64,000 bases of DNA from Nostoc sp. TCL26-01. GTDB taxonomy: Bacteria > Cyanobacteriota > Cyanobacteriia > Cyanobacteriales > Nostocaceae. The translations under genes and the position numbers were made by a program. The notes beneath the pieces are model-generated. The model did no database searches, was not told where the DNA came from, and saw only the letters and a list, made by a program, of their open reading frames with translations. Shown here piece after piece: positions 1 through 9,064 of the stretch (positions are counted from its first letter, which is position 1; each line of letters opens with the position of its first letter). The stretch covers positions 6,476,809 through 6,540,808 of the forward strand of contig NZ_CP040297.1 of the NCBI RefSeq assembly GCF_013393945.1. Reading direction: 5' to 3'.

Positions 1-1
1 G

Positions 2-1741
2 CATCCAGCATCTAAAAAACAAACTTTTTCCCTGTCTTATCTACAAAGCCCATTAACATCACCGGAAAATCTCAAAACTCAGCTACCAACAGCCGTTGGA
101 AATGTAAATTCAGCAAAACTGCTGGGGATCAAGAGTTGCTCACCACAAACCTGCTTCATCAGCAATCGGATTGAGTCGCAGCTAGCCCAAAATCCTACAC
201 CTGAGAATTCGACTCCTGTACCTACAGAAGCACCAACGAATACTCAACCGACAACGCCTGTACCCACAGAAGCGCCAGCCAACACTCAACCGACAACGCC
301 TGTACCCACAGAAGCACCAACGAATACTCAACCGACAACGCCTGTACCCACAGAAGCGCCAGCCAACACTCAACCGACAACAGTCACTCCTACACCTGCT
401 AGTGCTGTAGAAGTACCGCAAAACCTGATCCCCAATGCCAATCCCTTGCAATTTCCTACCGATCCGGAGGAAGTGACACTCAAGGAAAATCAGCCGATTA
501 CCTTAGTGCAAACTCTAGAGTTAGCAAGGCGCAACAACCGGGATTTACAAGTTACGGTTTTAGAGCTAAAACGCTCTCAAGAAGCTTTAAGAGAGGCACA
601 AGCAGCTTTATTTCCCACGTTAAATGTGATTAGCGATATTACCCGCAGTCAAACTGCTAGTGATCAATTGCGGGACGAGTTAAGCCGGAGAAATGGCGTT
701 CCTTCTAACACCGATGAACCAAGTACATCTTTTACGGGACAGGCAGAGTTATCCTACGACCTTTACACATCAGGTAGAAGAAATGCCACTATCAAGGAAG
801 CTGAGGAGCAGGTAAAGTTTAATGAGTTGGCGGTAGAGCGTCAATCAGAAGAAATCCGGCTGACTGTGACTACAGCATACTACGACTTGCAGCAAGCGGA
901 TGAACAAGTACGAATTGCTCGATCAGCCGTAGAACAAGCACAAGCTAGTTTGCGAGATGCACAAGCGCTAGAAAGGGCAGGAGTAGGAACTAGGTTTGAT
1001 GTGTTGCGATCGCAGGTAAGTTTAGCCAATAACACCCAACAGCTCACCAATAGTATTTCCCAGCAGCAAACAGCACGGCGTAATCTAGCATCCTTACTCA
1101 GCTTACCGCAGTCGGTGAATATCAGTGCCGCCGACCCAGTACAACTAGCCGGATTGTGGAATCAATCTCTGGAACAAAGCATCATCCTCGCCTATCAAAA
1201 CCGTCCAGAACTGCAACAACAATTAGCACAACGTAACATTAGTGAACAACAGCGCCGACAAGCATTGTCAAACCTGGGGCCACAAGTCAGTTTAATTGCT
1301 AACTACAACCTACTAGATCAATTTGATGATAAAGTCGCTGTCACAGATGGTTATTCCTTGGGAGTCAGAGCAACCTTAAACTTATTTGATGGTGGAGCAT
1401 CCAGAGCTAGAGCATCTCAAGCAAAAACCAATATTGCGATCGCTGAAACTAACTTTGCTAACCAGCGTAACCAAGTTCGTTTTCAGGTAGAACAAGCTTT
1501 TTCCACCCAAAAAGCCAACCTAGAAAACGTCCAAACCGCTAATGTCGCTCTAGAGCAAGCCAGAGAAGCCCTACGTCTAGCACGCTTACGTTTCCAAGCT
1601 GGTGTAGGTACTCAAACAGATGTGATCAACTCAGAAAACGATCTGACACAAGCTGAGGGCAATAGAATCACCGCAATTCTAGATTACAACCGCGCCTTGG
1701 CTCAGTTACAGCGTGCAGTTACTTCTAGAGGATTGCGTTAG
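2..1741 (+). CDS. TolC-type outer-membrane efflux protein (5' end outside window)
   Basis: Partial gene: the frame is open from base 2, far upstream of the first in-frame ATG at 446, so the true start lies outside the window. The last ~430 residues have the outer-membrane efflux protein layout, two long-helix/beta repeats, one opening at 'LVQTLELARRNN' and the other around 'NRPELQQQLAQRN', ending in 'GVGTQTDVINSENDLTQAEGN'. Family members form trimeric channels that export proteins, glycolipids or drugs with ABC or RND pumps. In Nostoc the homologue HgdD serves heterocyst glycolipid export, and this could be that gene. Between the N-terminal part and the channel lies a Pro/Thr-rich linker of four 14-residue repeats. 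The stop TAG sits at the edge of a short tandem repeat array. The family is secure; the particular paralogue is not. Confidence 0.88.
   Translation, partial: HPASKKQTFSLSYLQSPLTSPENLKTQLPTAVGNVNSAKLLGIKSCSPQTCFISNRIESQLAQNPTPENSTPVPTEAPTNTQPTTPVPTEAPANTQPTTPVPTEAPTNTQPTTPVPTEAPANTQPTTVTPTPASAVEVPQNLIPNANPLQFPTDPEEVTLKENQPITLVQTLELARRNNRDLQVTVLELKRSQEALREAQAALFPTLNVISDITRSQTASDQLRDELSRRNGVPSNTDEPSTSFTGQAELSYDLYTSGRRNATIKEAEEQVKFNELAVERQSEEIRLTVTTAYYDLQQADEQVRIARSAVEQAQASLRDAQALERAGVGTRFDVLRSQVSLANNTQQLTNSISQQQTARRNLASLLSLPQSVNISAADPVQLAGLWNQSLEQSIILAYQNRPELQQQLAQRNISEQQRRQALSNLGPQVSLIANYNLLDQFDDKVAVTDGYSLGVRATLNLFDGGASRARASQAKTNIAIAETNFANQRNQVRFQVEQAFSTQKANLENVQTANVALEQAREALRLARLRFQAGVGTQTDVINSENDLTQAEGNRITAILDYNRALAQLQRAVTSRGLR
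212..379 (+). repeat. Four tandem 42-bp repeats inside the TolC-like gene
   Basis: Four in-frame copies of a 42-bp unit encode TPVPTEAPTNTQPT or TPVPTEAPANTQPT. The two variants alternate (T-A-T-A), so the array is effectively two copies of an 84-bp unit and probably grew by duplication of a pair. It encodes a flexible Pro/Thr linker ahead of the channel domain. Confidence 0.9.
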
Positions 1742-1898
1742 ATTGGTCATTAGTCATTAGTTATTAGTCATTGGTCATTGGTCATTAGTGCTGAGTAATG
1801 AGTGCTGAGTACTGAGTCTAAAGTTTTTTGACTGTTGACCATTGACTATTGACTATTGACCATTGACTCTTGACTATTGACTCTTGACTACTTAATTC
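1742..1898. repeat. Heptameric short tandem repeats (STRR)
   Basis: Degenerate seven-base runs of the kind 'ttggtcattagtcat', 'tgctgag' and 'gactattgaccattgac' fill the space between the TolC-like gene and the next ORF. Such STRR arrays are typical of Nostocales genomes. No promoter could be picked out. Confidence 0.85.
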
Positions 1899-2276
1899 AT
1901 GACTACAGTTACATCACAAGAAATTGCCTTGTTTCGCTCTCAATTGGCTGATGACTCTGGCGCTATGGTGGCTTTGGACTTAATTGAGGACTGCGAAGGA
2001 GATTTAGAAGATGCGGCGATGACACTAGCCATCAAAGCGGGACAAGAACCAGAACGAGCCAATGCTGAATGGTTAGATGCTTTGGCAAGAAAGTGGCGTG
2101 CTGTAATTTGTGAACAAGAGTTTCGCTCTCAATTGCTCGACGGCTCGATTGTAGAAATGATGGCACATCTCAAAACAATGCCCACATTCCCCAAAATTTT
2201 AGCAACACCAGTTTTGATATATATTCTCAAACAAGGTGTAGACAACTTTTGCGAACCCTTGGATCTTCTTAAATAA
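1899..2276 (+). CDS. Conserved hypothetical protein, 125 aa
   Basis: A soluble, acidic, mostly helical protein without signal peptide or membrane segment. It starts at ATG 1899 directly after an STRR array. The first half is rich in Asp/Glu ('LIEDCEGDLEDAAMTLAIKAG'), the second half hydrophobic. The duplicated phrase 'FRSQL' occurs near residues 12 and 75, which may reflect a weak internal repeat. Composition and HIP1-poor but ordinary codon use suggest a genuine cyanobacterial gene; I do not recognise a characterised family. The antisense ORF over its 3' end is taken as a shadow. Confidence 0.7.
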   Translation: MTTVTSQEIALFRSQLADDSGAMVALDLIEDCEGDLEDAAMTLAIKAGQEPERANAEWLDALARKWRAVICEQEFRSQLLDGSIVEMMAHLKTMPTFPKILATPVLIYILKQGVDNFCEPLDLLK

Positions 2277-2550
2277 TAAGAGTGAGAGTGATGAGTCCTG
2301 AGTGCTGAGTGCTGAGTGCTGAGTAAAGAGTGAGGGAGTGAGAGAGTGCTGAGTGCTGTTAGCGGTAGCGGGGCGTTTAGCCCGTGCTGAGTGCTGAGTA
2401 GTGTTCTTACTAATTTTGAATTTTGCGAACAGAACTTTTCAAGACGAATTTTGAATTCCCCGCAGTGGTTGACCAATGACCAATGACCAATGACCAATGA
2501 CTAATGACTCTTCCCTATTGCCTATTGCCTATTGCCTATTCCCCAATCCC
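2277..2550. repeat. STRR arrays (TGCTGAG, CAATGAC, CCTATTG types)
   Basis: Three different heptamer families follow one another: 'tgctgag', then 'ccaatga', then 'cctattg'. They are interrupted by a short GC-rich stretch near 2360. No gene is supported here. Confidence 0.85.
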
Positions 2551-2610
2551 TATTCCCTGATACCCTGTTAATTAAGGCAAAACTTTTTTTAGATAAATCA
2601 ATTTCATCAA

Positions 2611-3108
2611 ATGAATTACCTTGTTGCCGTATTATCAGACCGTATCCAAGCTGAAGAGGCTTACTTAGCTTTAGAAAAAGCAGGCATCAACAGCACTATT
2701 TTGGGTAAAGGGTATAAAACTGCTGATGAGTTTGGCTTAATTGATCCCAATGCTCAAGCCAGAAAGCAAGTCAAACTTATGGCAATTTGGTTAGTCCCAT
2801 TCGGCTTTTTTGCTGGCTTTACTTTTAGTTACATCACTGGATTAGATACCTTTGCCTGGGCTGGGGAAATCGGTAATCACATTGTTGGTGGGCTTTTAGG
2901 CGCTGCTAGTGGTGCGATGGGTAGTGTAGTTGTCGGTGGTGGAGTTGGCTTAATTGTCGGTGGTGGTGATGCTCTACCCTACCGCAACCGCTTAGATGCA
3001 GGTAAGTACTTAGTTGTAGTTCAGGGTTCAGAAACTTTGTCTCGCCAAGCCACCAGGATATTACGCCAGTTTGAGCCAGAAAATATCCAAGGCTATGCTG
3101 AGTACTGA
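2611..3108 (+). CDS. Small membrane protein, conserved hypothetical, 165 aa
   Basis: The N-terminal ~45 residues ('MNYLVAVLSDRIQAEEAYLALEKAG') look like a small alpha/beta domain of the kind found in general-stress-type proteins. A central hydrophobic region follows with one segment around residues 58-78 ('MAIWLVPFGFFAGFTFSY') and a very Gly-rich one around 93-122 ('GGLLGAASGAMGS', 'VVVGGGVGLIVGGG'). The C-terminal tail is soluble. An inner- or thylakoid-membrane location is likely. The final residues AEY and the stop TGA are encoded by the start of a TGCTGAG repeat array, so the native C-terminus may have been modified by repeat insertion. Function unknown. Confidence 0.75.
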   Translation: MNYLVAVLSDRIQAEEAYLALEKAGINSTILGKGYKTADEFGLIDPNAQARKQVKLMAIWLVPFGFFAGFTFSYITGLDTFAWAGEIGNHIVGGLLGAASGAMGSVVVGGGVGLIVGGGDALPYRNRLDAGKYLVVVQGSETLSRQATRILRQFEPENIQGYAEY

Positions 3109-3245
3109 GTGCTGAGTATAGAGTGAGGGAGTGAGGGAGTGAGAGACAAGGAAGGGGACAAGGGGACAAGGGGAAAATAATTTTGACCAATGACCAATGA
3201 CCAATGACTATTGACTATTGACCATTGACCATTGACTCTCTACCC
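3097..3245. repeat. STRR arrays between two convergent genes
   Basis: 'tgctgag' heptamers, then 'gagggagt', then 'gaccaatgaccaatgac' runs. The left edge encodes the end of the upstream protein and the right edge encodes the last residues and stop of pyrD on the other strand. Confidence 0.85.
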
Positions 3246-4360
3246 ACTGCTTCGGTGATGGAGTTTAGCCCATTTTCTTCTAACTTAGCAGCTAACCCAG
3301 CTAAAATTCGCCGCACCATCATCGGCCCTTCGTAAATCCAACCTGTATACACTTGAATTAAGCTAGCGCCAGCAGTAATTTTTTCCCAAGCATCTGCGGC
3401 GGTAAATATACCACCTACGCCAATGATCGGAATTTGCCCTTGGGTTTGCTGCCAAATAAAACGAATAACTTCAGTAGAACGATCGCGCACAGGCGCACCA
3501 CTAATTCCCCCTGCTTCTGTTTCGGGTGATGTACCTGTTTGCTCAATCACCTGGGTTTTTAGCCCATCACGGCGGATGGTGGTGTTGGTGGCGATAATTC
3601 CTGCTAGCTGGTAGGTTTTGGCTAAGGTGATTATATCAGCGATCGCCTCCCATTCTAAATCAGGTGCTATCTTGACAAATATGGGTTTATGTGCATTATT
3701 TTCTTTTTGCAGTCCATCCAAGATGGTACTGAGCATAGAAGCATCTTGGAGCGATCGCAATCCGGGGGTATTGGGAGAGGAAACGTTGACGACAAAATAA
3801 TCTCCCAACTCTTTGAGTAAACGAAAACTATTTAAATAATCTGCTGCGGCTGCTTCTAGGGGAGTGACTTTAGATTTACCCAAATTAATCCCAATGGGGA
3901 TGGCAAAGTTTAACTCTCGTTTTTCTTGCGCCAAACGTTCTGCCATATCGGCTGCACCACTATTATTAAACCCCATACGGTTAAGAGCAGCTTTATCTAA
4001 AGGCAAGCGAAACAGACGAGGACGAGGATTTCCCGGCTGTGGGACAAAGGTGACAGTCCCCAATTCCGCAAAACCAAAACCCAACTTTGCCCAAATAGCC
4101 GCCGCTACCCCATCTTTATCAAAACCAGCCGCCAAGCCTACAGGGTTAGGAAAGTTTAAACCAAACAAATTCTGTTGTAAGCGCGGATCTTGGAGACACA
4201 GAGATTGCTGTAGTATATTCTGCACTAACTGAGTAGTGGAGCGATCGCTTGTATGCGACAGCAAACTCAAACTCCTCATTGTCTGCTGATGCAGCCACTC
4301 CGGATCTGCCTTCATCAAATTAAATAAAAACGGACGAACAGCTAGTTGATAGATATCCAT
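3215..4360 (-). CDS. pyrD: Dihydroorotate dehydrogenase (quinone), class 2
   Basis: Oxidises dihydroorotate to orotate in pyrimidine synthesis using FMN and passes the electrons to quinone at the membrane. The class 2 N-terminal helical extension is present (about 60 residues before 'LFGLNFPNPVGLAAGFDKDG'). FMN and substrate motifs follow: 'NRMGFNNSGA', 'GINLGKSK', 'YFVVNVSSPNTPGLR' with the class 2 catalytic Ser context, 'IIATNTT', 'GGISGAP' and 'IPIIGVGGI'. The ATG at 4360 (MDIYQLAV) is chosen over a TTG two codons upstream. The last residues (MVNGQ) and the TAG stop are read from an STRR array. Confidence 0.96.
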   Translation of the reverse strand: MDIYQLAVRPFLFNLMKADPEWLHQQTMRSLSLLSHTSDRSTTQLVQNILQQSLCLQDPRLQQNLFGLNFPNPVGLAAGFDKDGVAAAIWAKLGFGFAELGTVTFVPQPGNPRPRLFRLPLDKAALNRMGFNNSGAADMAERLAQEKRELNFAIPIGINLGKSKVTPLEAAAADYLNSFRLLKELGDYFVVNVSSPNTPGLRSLQDASMLSTILDGLQKENNAHKPIFVKIAPDLEWEAIADIITLAKTYQLAGIIATNTTIRRDGLKTQVIEQTGTSPETEAGGISGAPVRDRSTEVIRFIWQQTQGQIPIIGVGGIFTAADAWEKITAGASLIQVYTGWIYEGPMMVRRILAGLAAKLEENGLNSITEAVGRESMVNGQ

Positions 4361-4505
4361 AGTCAATGGTCAATGGTCATTGGTCAATAGTCAATAGTCA
4401 ATAGTCATTAGTTATACTCTCCCTGTCACCTGTCACCTGTCACCTGTCACCTGTCACCTATCCCCTATCCCCTGTCACCTATCCCCTATCCCCTATCCCC
4501 TTTTC
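4361..4505. repeat. STRR arrays upstream of pyrD
   Basis: Runs of 'caatggt/caatagt', then 'cacctgt' (at least five copies), then 'cccctat'. They fill the divergent region between pyrD and the large GAF protein, leaving only about 75 bp of non-repeat sequence upstream of the latter. Confidence 0.88.
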
Positions 4506-4581
4506 CCTCCCGAAATTCTCGGAAAGCGGCGTATAAATATTAGTCGGGGACAATTTCTGGGCATCTTATATAGTACAAGTT

Positions 4582-7473
4582 ATGTTGATTAATAATCAGA
4601 TGGGGCAGCCACAAAAACCGATAGCCGCCGAACAACCGATTCTCGCCTTGGGACGTGTTTTACAATGTCTGAGGGAAGAGGATGATGTTGATGTTCTGAT
4701 TGAAACTACTATTACTTATATCCAGCAACAGTTTAATTACAACCTAATTTGGATTGCTTGTTACGATCGCCTCAAGCACGTCTTATTTGGTAAAGGTGGT
4801 GTCACGCCTAGTAATGAGGTAAATTTTTTACGTAAACGGGTTGTGCTGATTCCTGGTGATTTATTAGAGCAAGTAGTAATTCAACAGTGTCCTTTAGGCG
4901 TGGCAGATATTCGCAACGAAAATCGTGCTGGAGAGTTACAGGAATTAGGAAAAAAATTTAATATTCAAGGGACAATTATTTTGCCCATGCGCCATAAAGA
5001 TAAGTGTATGGGTTTGCTTTTACTTGGTTCTGAACGGTGGGGTTACTTGCTGCCAGAAGAAGGAAAAGCTCGTTTAATGATGGTTTTGGGTGAATTGGCG
5101 GCGGTACTTTCTCAACGAGAAATTGATTTGCAACAAAAGCAAACTAAGCGTCCTGATGAACCGTTATTACAATTATTAGAAAATTTACGCAACCTCAATA
5201 GTTTAGAGGAAAGACTCAAAACAGTTGTAGAAGTTACTCACGAATTTGTTAGTCCCAGTCGTACCAATGTGTACTGGTTTGAGAGACAAGGACGCTATTT
5301 TTGGTGTCGCATGAGTAATCAACTAGTCAATATGGGTAGAGATTCTAGCCAAGAACAACCGGCAGCCGGAATGACTGTCCAAGAATTAAGTGAATTGTAT
5401 TATGCTTTGTCTGTCAATCAAATTGTTTGGATTGGTGATGCACGCAGTTCCTTAAAGAGTCATTTTACTGCGAAATTGTTGCAGCGTTTGCGAGTGCGAT
5501 CGCTTCTAGCAGCTCCTATCATGTGGCAAAAAGATTTGCTAGGTTTTCTAGCGGTAGAAGGGAATGAACCGCGTATCTGGACAGAAGCCGATAAAAATTT
5601 CGTCCAAGGTGCAGCAGGTTTACTGTCTCTTGTTGCACCCACTGACAGTATAGAAAACACTGTTAAACAAATTCAAGAAGATTCTTTATTAACTAGTCAA
5701 GTTGCTCAAAGTGTCTACACTTACCAAGACTTGAAGGAAACTTTACGCACTTATGCAGCTAGAGTTCTCACTAGATTAGCAGCTACTCGCTTTTTACTTT
5801 TACATTACGACCAAGACCAGAATAATTATCAAGTCATTTACCAAACTCAACCAAATAATCGTCGTCCTGTCACCTCTGGGTTTAGTTTATTAACAGAGAC
5901 AGATAGACAAATGTTGAAATCTGCGAAATCGGCAGTAGAAATTGAGAATTTAGAAGAAGATTTGCGCTTTTTTAATTGGCGACCTCTATTATTGGAAAAT
6001 GGGATGCGATCGCTCTTAATTTGTAATTGCGCCCAAGGTCATAAAGCCGAAGCTTTGCTCATAGTTACCCACACAAATCATCGTAATTGGACAACTCTCG
6101 AAAAAGAACTACTCTGGATTGTTAGTCAACAAATTGGTGTGATTGTGCGCCAATGGCGACTGATGATTAATAATGAACAGCAGCAACAACTTTTCCAGAG
6201 TATGCAAAAATGTCTGAGCGTTTTAGACATTAGTAACAACGAAAATAGTGAAGCGGAAAAATATCAGCTAGAACGCACAGCCCTCACACAAATAGGTGCT
6301 TTATTGAACTGTCCTTTAGCGCTACTATTATCTTGGCAGGATGGTGATTCTACCGCAGAAATTATCCCTGGGGTGATTGGCGATAGTCGATTTGGGGTAG
6401 TAGTAAATGCCCAAGTTTCTATTCAGAGTGAAGCTTTAATTCAGTGGACATTAGCTCAAGAGAGTTATTTGAGTGTGAATGTAGATGATTTACCACCAGA
6501 CACGCGCAAATGGTTACATGGTGCAGGAATTGGGCAAATTTTGACTTTAGCTTTACGGACTACCACTGGTCATCAACCCACTGGGGTATTATTGTTAGCA
6601 GATAATCGAGAACGTCACTGGCCACAGCACAACCTGAATGCGGTAGAAACGCTGGTGAATCAATTGGCTTGGTTGCGACGACAACAGCAAATCAGCCATG
6701 TGGTTGAGTCTACAACTCAGGAATTAAGACAACTCAATTGGTACAAAAATCGACGTTTGGAAGAAATTCAACGGACAACTGCACAATTGCTGAGTCAAAT
6801 TCATGATTTGGGCATTCCTAGCAATGACTTGACACAAACACGCTATAAATTATTACTACGACAATTAGATCATACCAATGCTTCCATGACAGCGATTGTC
6901 AAACTCGAACAGTGGCATTTACATCTGAGTTGGGAAACTATGCCTATAGCTAGTTTACTCAAGCGATCGCTCGAACGGATAGATAATTTAGTCCAGCAAC
7001 AAAAGCTATGGATTGGTGTTCATGGTTTGGGACAACCCCTAACAGAAGCAGAACCTAGCAACGGTGGGGCTTCACTCAAAAATTTGCCTGCATCACCTTA
7101 TCCATCGACAATGGCGATCGCTGGTGATATTGTTAAGTTTGAATTAGTCCTCCATGAATTATTAATTGCTGCTTGTCACCGTGCTGGACATGGTAGCCGA
7201 ATTGATATTTGGTGTCGTCGGATAGATGAGAAATTGTTAGAGTTATCCATTACTGATAACGGTAAAATTGAAGCACAACTACTCACAGAACTACAACAAA
7301 AAACGCACCCAGATATTCTCTCTTTATCACATTTGCAAAAATCAGCTAGTTTACATTTACTGATTTGCCAACAAGTAATCCAACAACTCGGTGGAGATTT
7401 AGATTTTTATCAATTACCAGATCATCGAGTAGTTAGTCGCTTACTTTTACCATTAGCTGTGACTAATTCTTAG
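4582..7473 (+). CDS. Multi-GAF sensor protein with degenerate histidine-kinase end
   Basis: 963 residues, no membrane segment. At least three GAF-like modules can be seen: about residues 20-195 ('NLIWIACYDRLKHVLFGKGG...ILPMRHKDKCMGLLLLG'), 205-355 ('LLAAPIMWQKDLLGFLAVEG') and 360-540. A fourth probable one lies around 560-710 ('GVLLLADN'). The C-terminus resembles a kinase ATPase fold: 'FELVLHELLIAACHRA' stands where the N box should be but lacks its Asn, 'ELSITDNGKIE' is a partial G1 box, and no convincing phospho-acceptor His or G2 box follows. The inference is a ligand- or light-responsive regulator that has lost kinase chemistry. Whether any GAF binds bilin is unclear, because no DCH or CHL-type bilin site stands out. 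Confidence 0.75.
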   Translation: MLINNQMGQPQKPIAAEQPILALGRVLQCLREEDDVDVLIETTITYIQQQFNYNLIWIACYDRLKHVLFGKGGVTPSNEVNFLRKRVVLIPGDLLEQVVIQQCPLGVADIRNENRAGELQELGKKFNIQGTIILPMRHKDKCMGLLLLGSERWGYLLPEEGKARLMMVLGELAAVLSQREIDLQQKQTKRPDEPLLQLLENLRNLNSLEERLKTVVEVTHEFVSPSRTNVYWFERQGRYFWCRMSNQLVNMGRDSSQEQPAAGMTVQELSELYYALSVNQIVWIGDARSSLKSHFTAKLLQRLRVRSLLAAPIMWQKDLLGFLAVEGNEPRIWTEADKNFVQGAAGLLSLVAPTDSIENTVKQIQEDSLLTSQVAQSVYTYQDLKETLRTYAARVLTRLAATRFLLLHYDQDQNNYQVIYQTQPNNRRPVTSGFSLLTETDRQMLKSAKSAVEIENLEEDLRFFNWRPLLLENGMRSLLICNCAQGHKAEALLIVTHTNHRNWTTLEKELLWIVSQQIGVIVRQWRLMINNEQQQQLFQSMQKCLSVLDISNNENSEAEKYQLERTALTQIGALLNCPLALLLSWQDGDSTAEIIPGVIGDSRFGVVVNAQVSIQSEALIQWTLAQESYLSVNVDDLPPDTRKWLHGAGIGQILTLALRTTTGHQPTGVLLLADNRERHWPQHNLNAVETLVNQLAWLRRQQQISHVVESTTQELRQLNWYKNRRLEEIQRTTAQLLSQIHDLGIPSNDLTQTRYKLLLRQLDHTNASMTAIVKLEQWHLHLSWETMPIASLLKRSLERIDNLVQQQKLWIGVHGLGQPLTEAEPSNGGASLKNLPASPYPSTMAIAGDIVKFELVLHELLIAACHRAGHGSRIDIWCRRIDEKLLELSITDNGKIEAQLLTELQQKTHPDILSLSHLQKSASLHLLICQQVIQQLGGDLDFYQLPDHRVVSRLLLPLAVTNS

Positions 7474-7599
7474 TTCGATTTTGTTTTTTTAACGCAGAGG
7501 GACGCGGAGGTAGCGCAGAGGGACGCTGAGGATTGCTAAATTTAGTTTGTGTTTGTGTAATGGTGAGTTATCTTCACTCAATACTTTTTGAATACTTAG
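7474..7599. repeat. Short GC-rich dispersed repeat between convergent genes
   Basis: Contains 'gcagagggacgcggagg' followed by a near copy 'gcgcagagggacgctgagg'. A related stretch ('cccagaggggcgcggagg') occurs at about 36603, downstream of the threonine-aldolase-like gene. No clear terminator hairpin. Confidence 0.6.
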
Positions 7600-8835
7600 T
7601 TAACTAGTTTCTTGACTGTTACCACAATGTTTACAATATGGTAAATGCTTATAGGTTAGCTCGTGACAATGTTGGCATTCGACGTATTGATAATAACCAC
7701 AATGGGGACAGAAAGCATCATTCTGGCGAATTTTTTTAGCACAGTTAAAACAACGTGATTGTTGAACTCTATTAACTGCTTGAACTTGGGGATTAAGGAT
7801 AACTTTTTGGAAAAACTTGATAATGACAAAACCAATCAAGGGAACCAGCAAAATGTAAAGATAACTGACTAGAAATAGTAAACTACCAAAAACTGCACTA
7901 ATAATATTAAAAAGGAATTGAAAGATGACTCCGACTTGCAGAAATTCAAAAATTTTCAAGACTAACGGAATCATAAAGATGACTAACAAATGCCAACTCA
8001 TCAATGAGATGAGTCCGTATCCCTTCGCTCTAGCAAATCTATGTACAAACAGAGCAATTAGAATCAATGGTAAGAGAAACATTGATTGCAAAGCTAATTG
8101 GATACTGGGATACCAAAAAGATGCTTGTTGATAGCCTTGTTTAACTTTGACAAACTCACCTTCATTTTGCAAAAGGGCTATAAAACTAGTACTTTCTGGT
8201 TTGCCTAACAGTCCATTTTGCAGACTAGCAATTTCTTTTTCTAAAGTGGCAATATTAGCATTATTTTGGTCTAATACTTGTTTAGCTTTTTCTGCACCAA
8301 TTTGATTAATTGACTGTCCTGGAGGTTGTCCCGCAATTTTTTCTAAAAGTGTAGAGTCATATTGAGCGCGGATATTATCATTAGCTTGTTTGAGTGTAAT
8401 TATCTTATTTTGTTTTTGCTCAATTGTTTTTAATGTTTGCTGATTTTGAGAATTATTCAGCTTATCTTGATCTGCGGCATACTGGAGACATATCGGAGAA
8501 ACTTTACCTAGATGTGCTGATTCAGTTTGTTGATAGAGTTGTTGCCTATTTAGTTGATTATTATTATCGTCTTGTAAGGAGAGTTTAATTATTTCATATT
8601 CTTTATTTTTGGTGGTTTTTGTACGATAATTTTGCCATTCAGCATAACATGGATAAGCTTGTGAAGGGCTAAGATGCCATTGACTAATATCATTTAGTCC
8701 TGTAAAAACATTGATTAAGATAAAGATATCAATCAAAATAATGACAATCAAACTAACTCTATTTAGTGGTTCGTTGTTGATTGTTCTTGATCTATTAAAG
8801 AATTGATGCCAAAGACGGCGGATGGTAGCAAACAT
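7600..8835 (-). CDS. Membrane protein with coiled coil and C-terminal double zinc ribbon
   Basis: Order of parts in 411 residues: a transmembrane helix near 26-48 ('RVSLIVIILIDIFILINVF'); a large Gln/Asn-rich predicted coiled-coil region (about 95-215) that would lie outside the membrane; three or four hydrophobic helices between about 240 and 340 ('SMFLLPLILIALFVH', 'LLVIFMIPLVLKIF', 'LVPLIGFVIIKFF'); and a cytoplasmic tail with four CxxC pairs ('CFNCAKK', 'CPHCGYY', 'CQHCHE', 'CKHCGN') forming two zinc ribbons. The combination suggests a membrane sensor or scaffold. I do not recognise a named family. AT-rich with few HIP1 sites compared with its neighbours. Confidence 0.72.
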   Translation of the reverse strand: MFATIRRLWHQFFNRSRTINNEPLNRVSLIVIILIDIFILINVFTGLNDISQWHLSPSQAYPCYAEWQNYRTKTTKNKEYEIIKLSLQDDNNNQLNRQQLYQQTESAHLGKVSPICLQYAADQDKLNNSQNQQTLKTIEQKQNKIITLKQANDNIRAQYDSTLLEKIAGQPPGQSINQIGAEKAKQVLDQNNANIATLEKEIASLQNGLLGKPESTSFIALLQNEGEFVKVKQGYQQASFWYPSIQLALQSMFLLPLILIALFVHRFARAKGYGLISLMSWHLLVIFMIPLVLKIFEFLQVGVIFQFLFNIISAVFGSLLFLVSYLYILLVPLIGFVIIKFFQKVILNPQVQAVNRVQQSRCFNCAKKIRQNDAFCPHCGYYQYVECQHCHELTYKHLPYCKHCGNSQETS

Positions 8836-8876
8836 CTAAGAATTGTTATCCTCGATTTCAACTGACTATTATTTAT

Positions 8877-9064
8877 AGGACTTACGCAGTATCACCAAAT
8901 TTTCTGGCTTTTTTGTCAATGGTCAATGGTCAATAGTCCAAAAAAACTTGATTTTGAACGCCAGTCCGCACAACGAGGGAGACCCCCGCAAGCGGCTGGC
9001 TCCCTTTGACTATTGACTATTGACCACCCTCATTTATGGTTTATTGGTTGAGTGCGTAAGTCCT
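8877..9064. mobile_element. MITE with 11-bp terminal inverted repeats and TA flanks
   Basis: GGACTTACGCA at 8878-8888 is matched by its exact complement TGCGTAAGTCC at 9053-9063, and both ends are flanked by TA (8876-8877 and 9064-9065). About 186 bp, no coding capacity, with STRR sequence ('gtcaatggtcaatgg') inside. TA target duplication and short inverted repeats are the pattern of IS630/mariner-type miniature elements. The assignment to that group is inference. Confidence 0.7.

Noticed and set aside
1742..1898. Tandem repeats considered as a CRISPR array
   Set aside because: The units are 7 bp, contiguous and degenerate, without unique spacers; the same holds for all other STRR arrays here.
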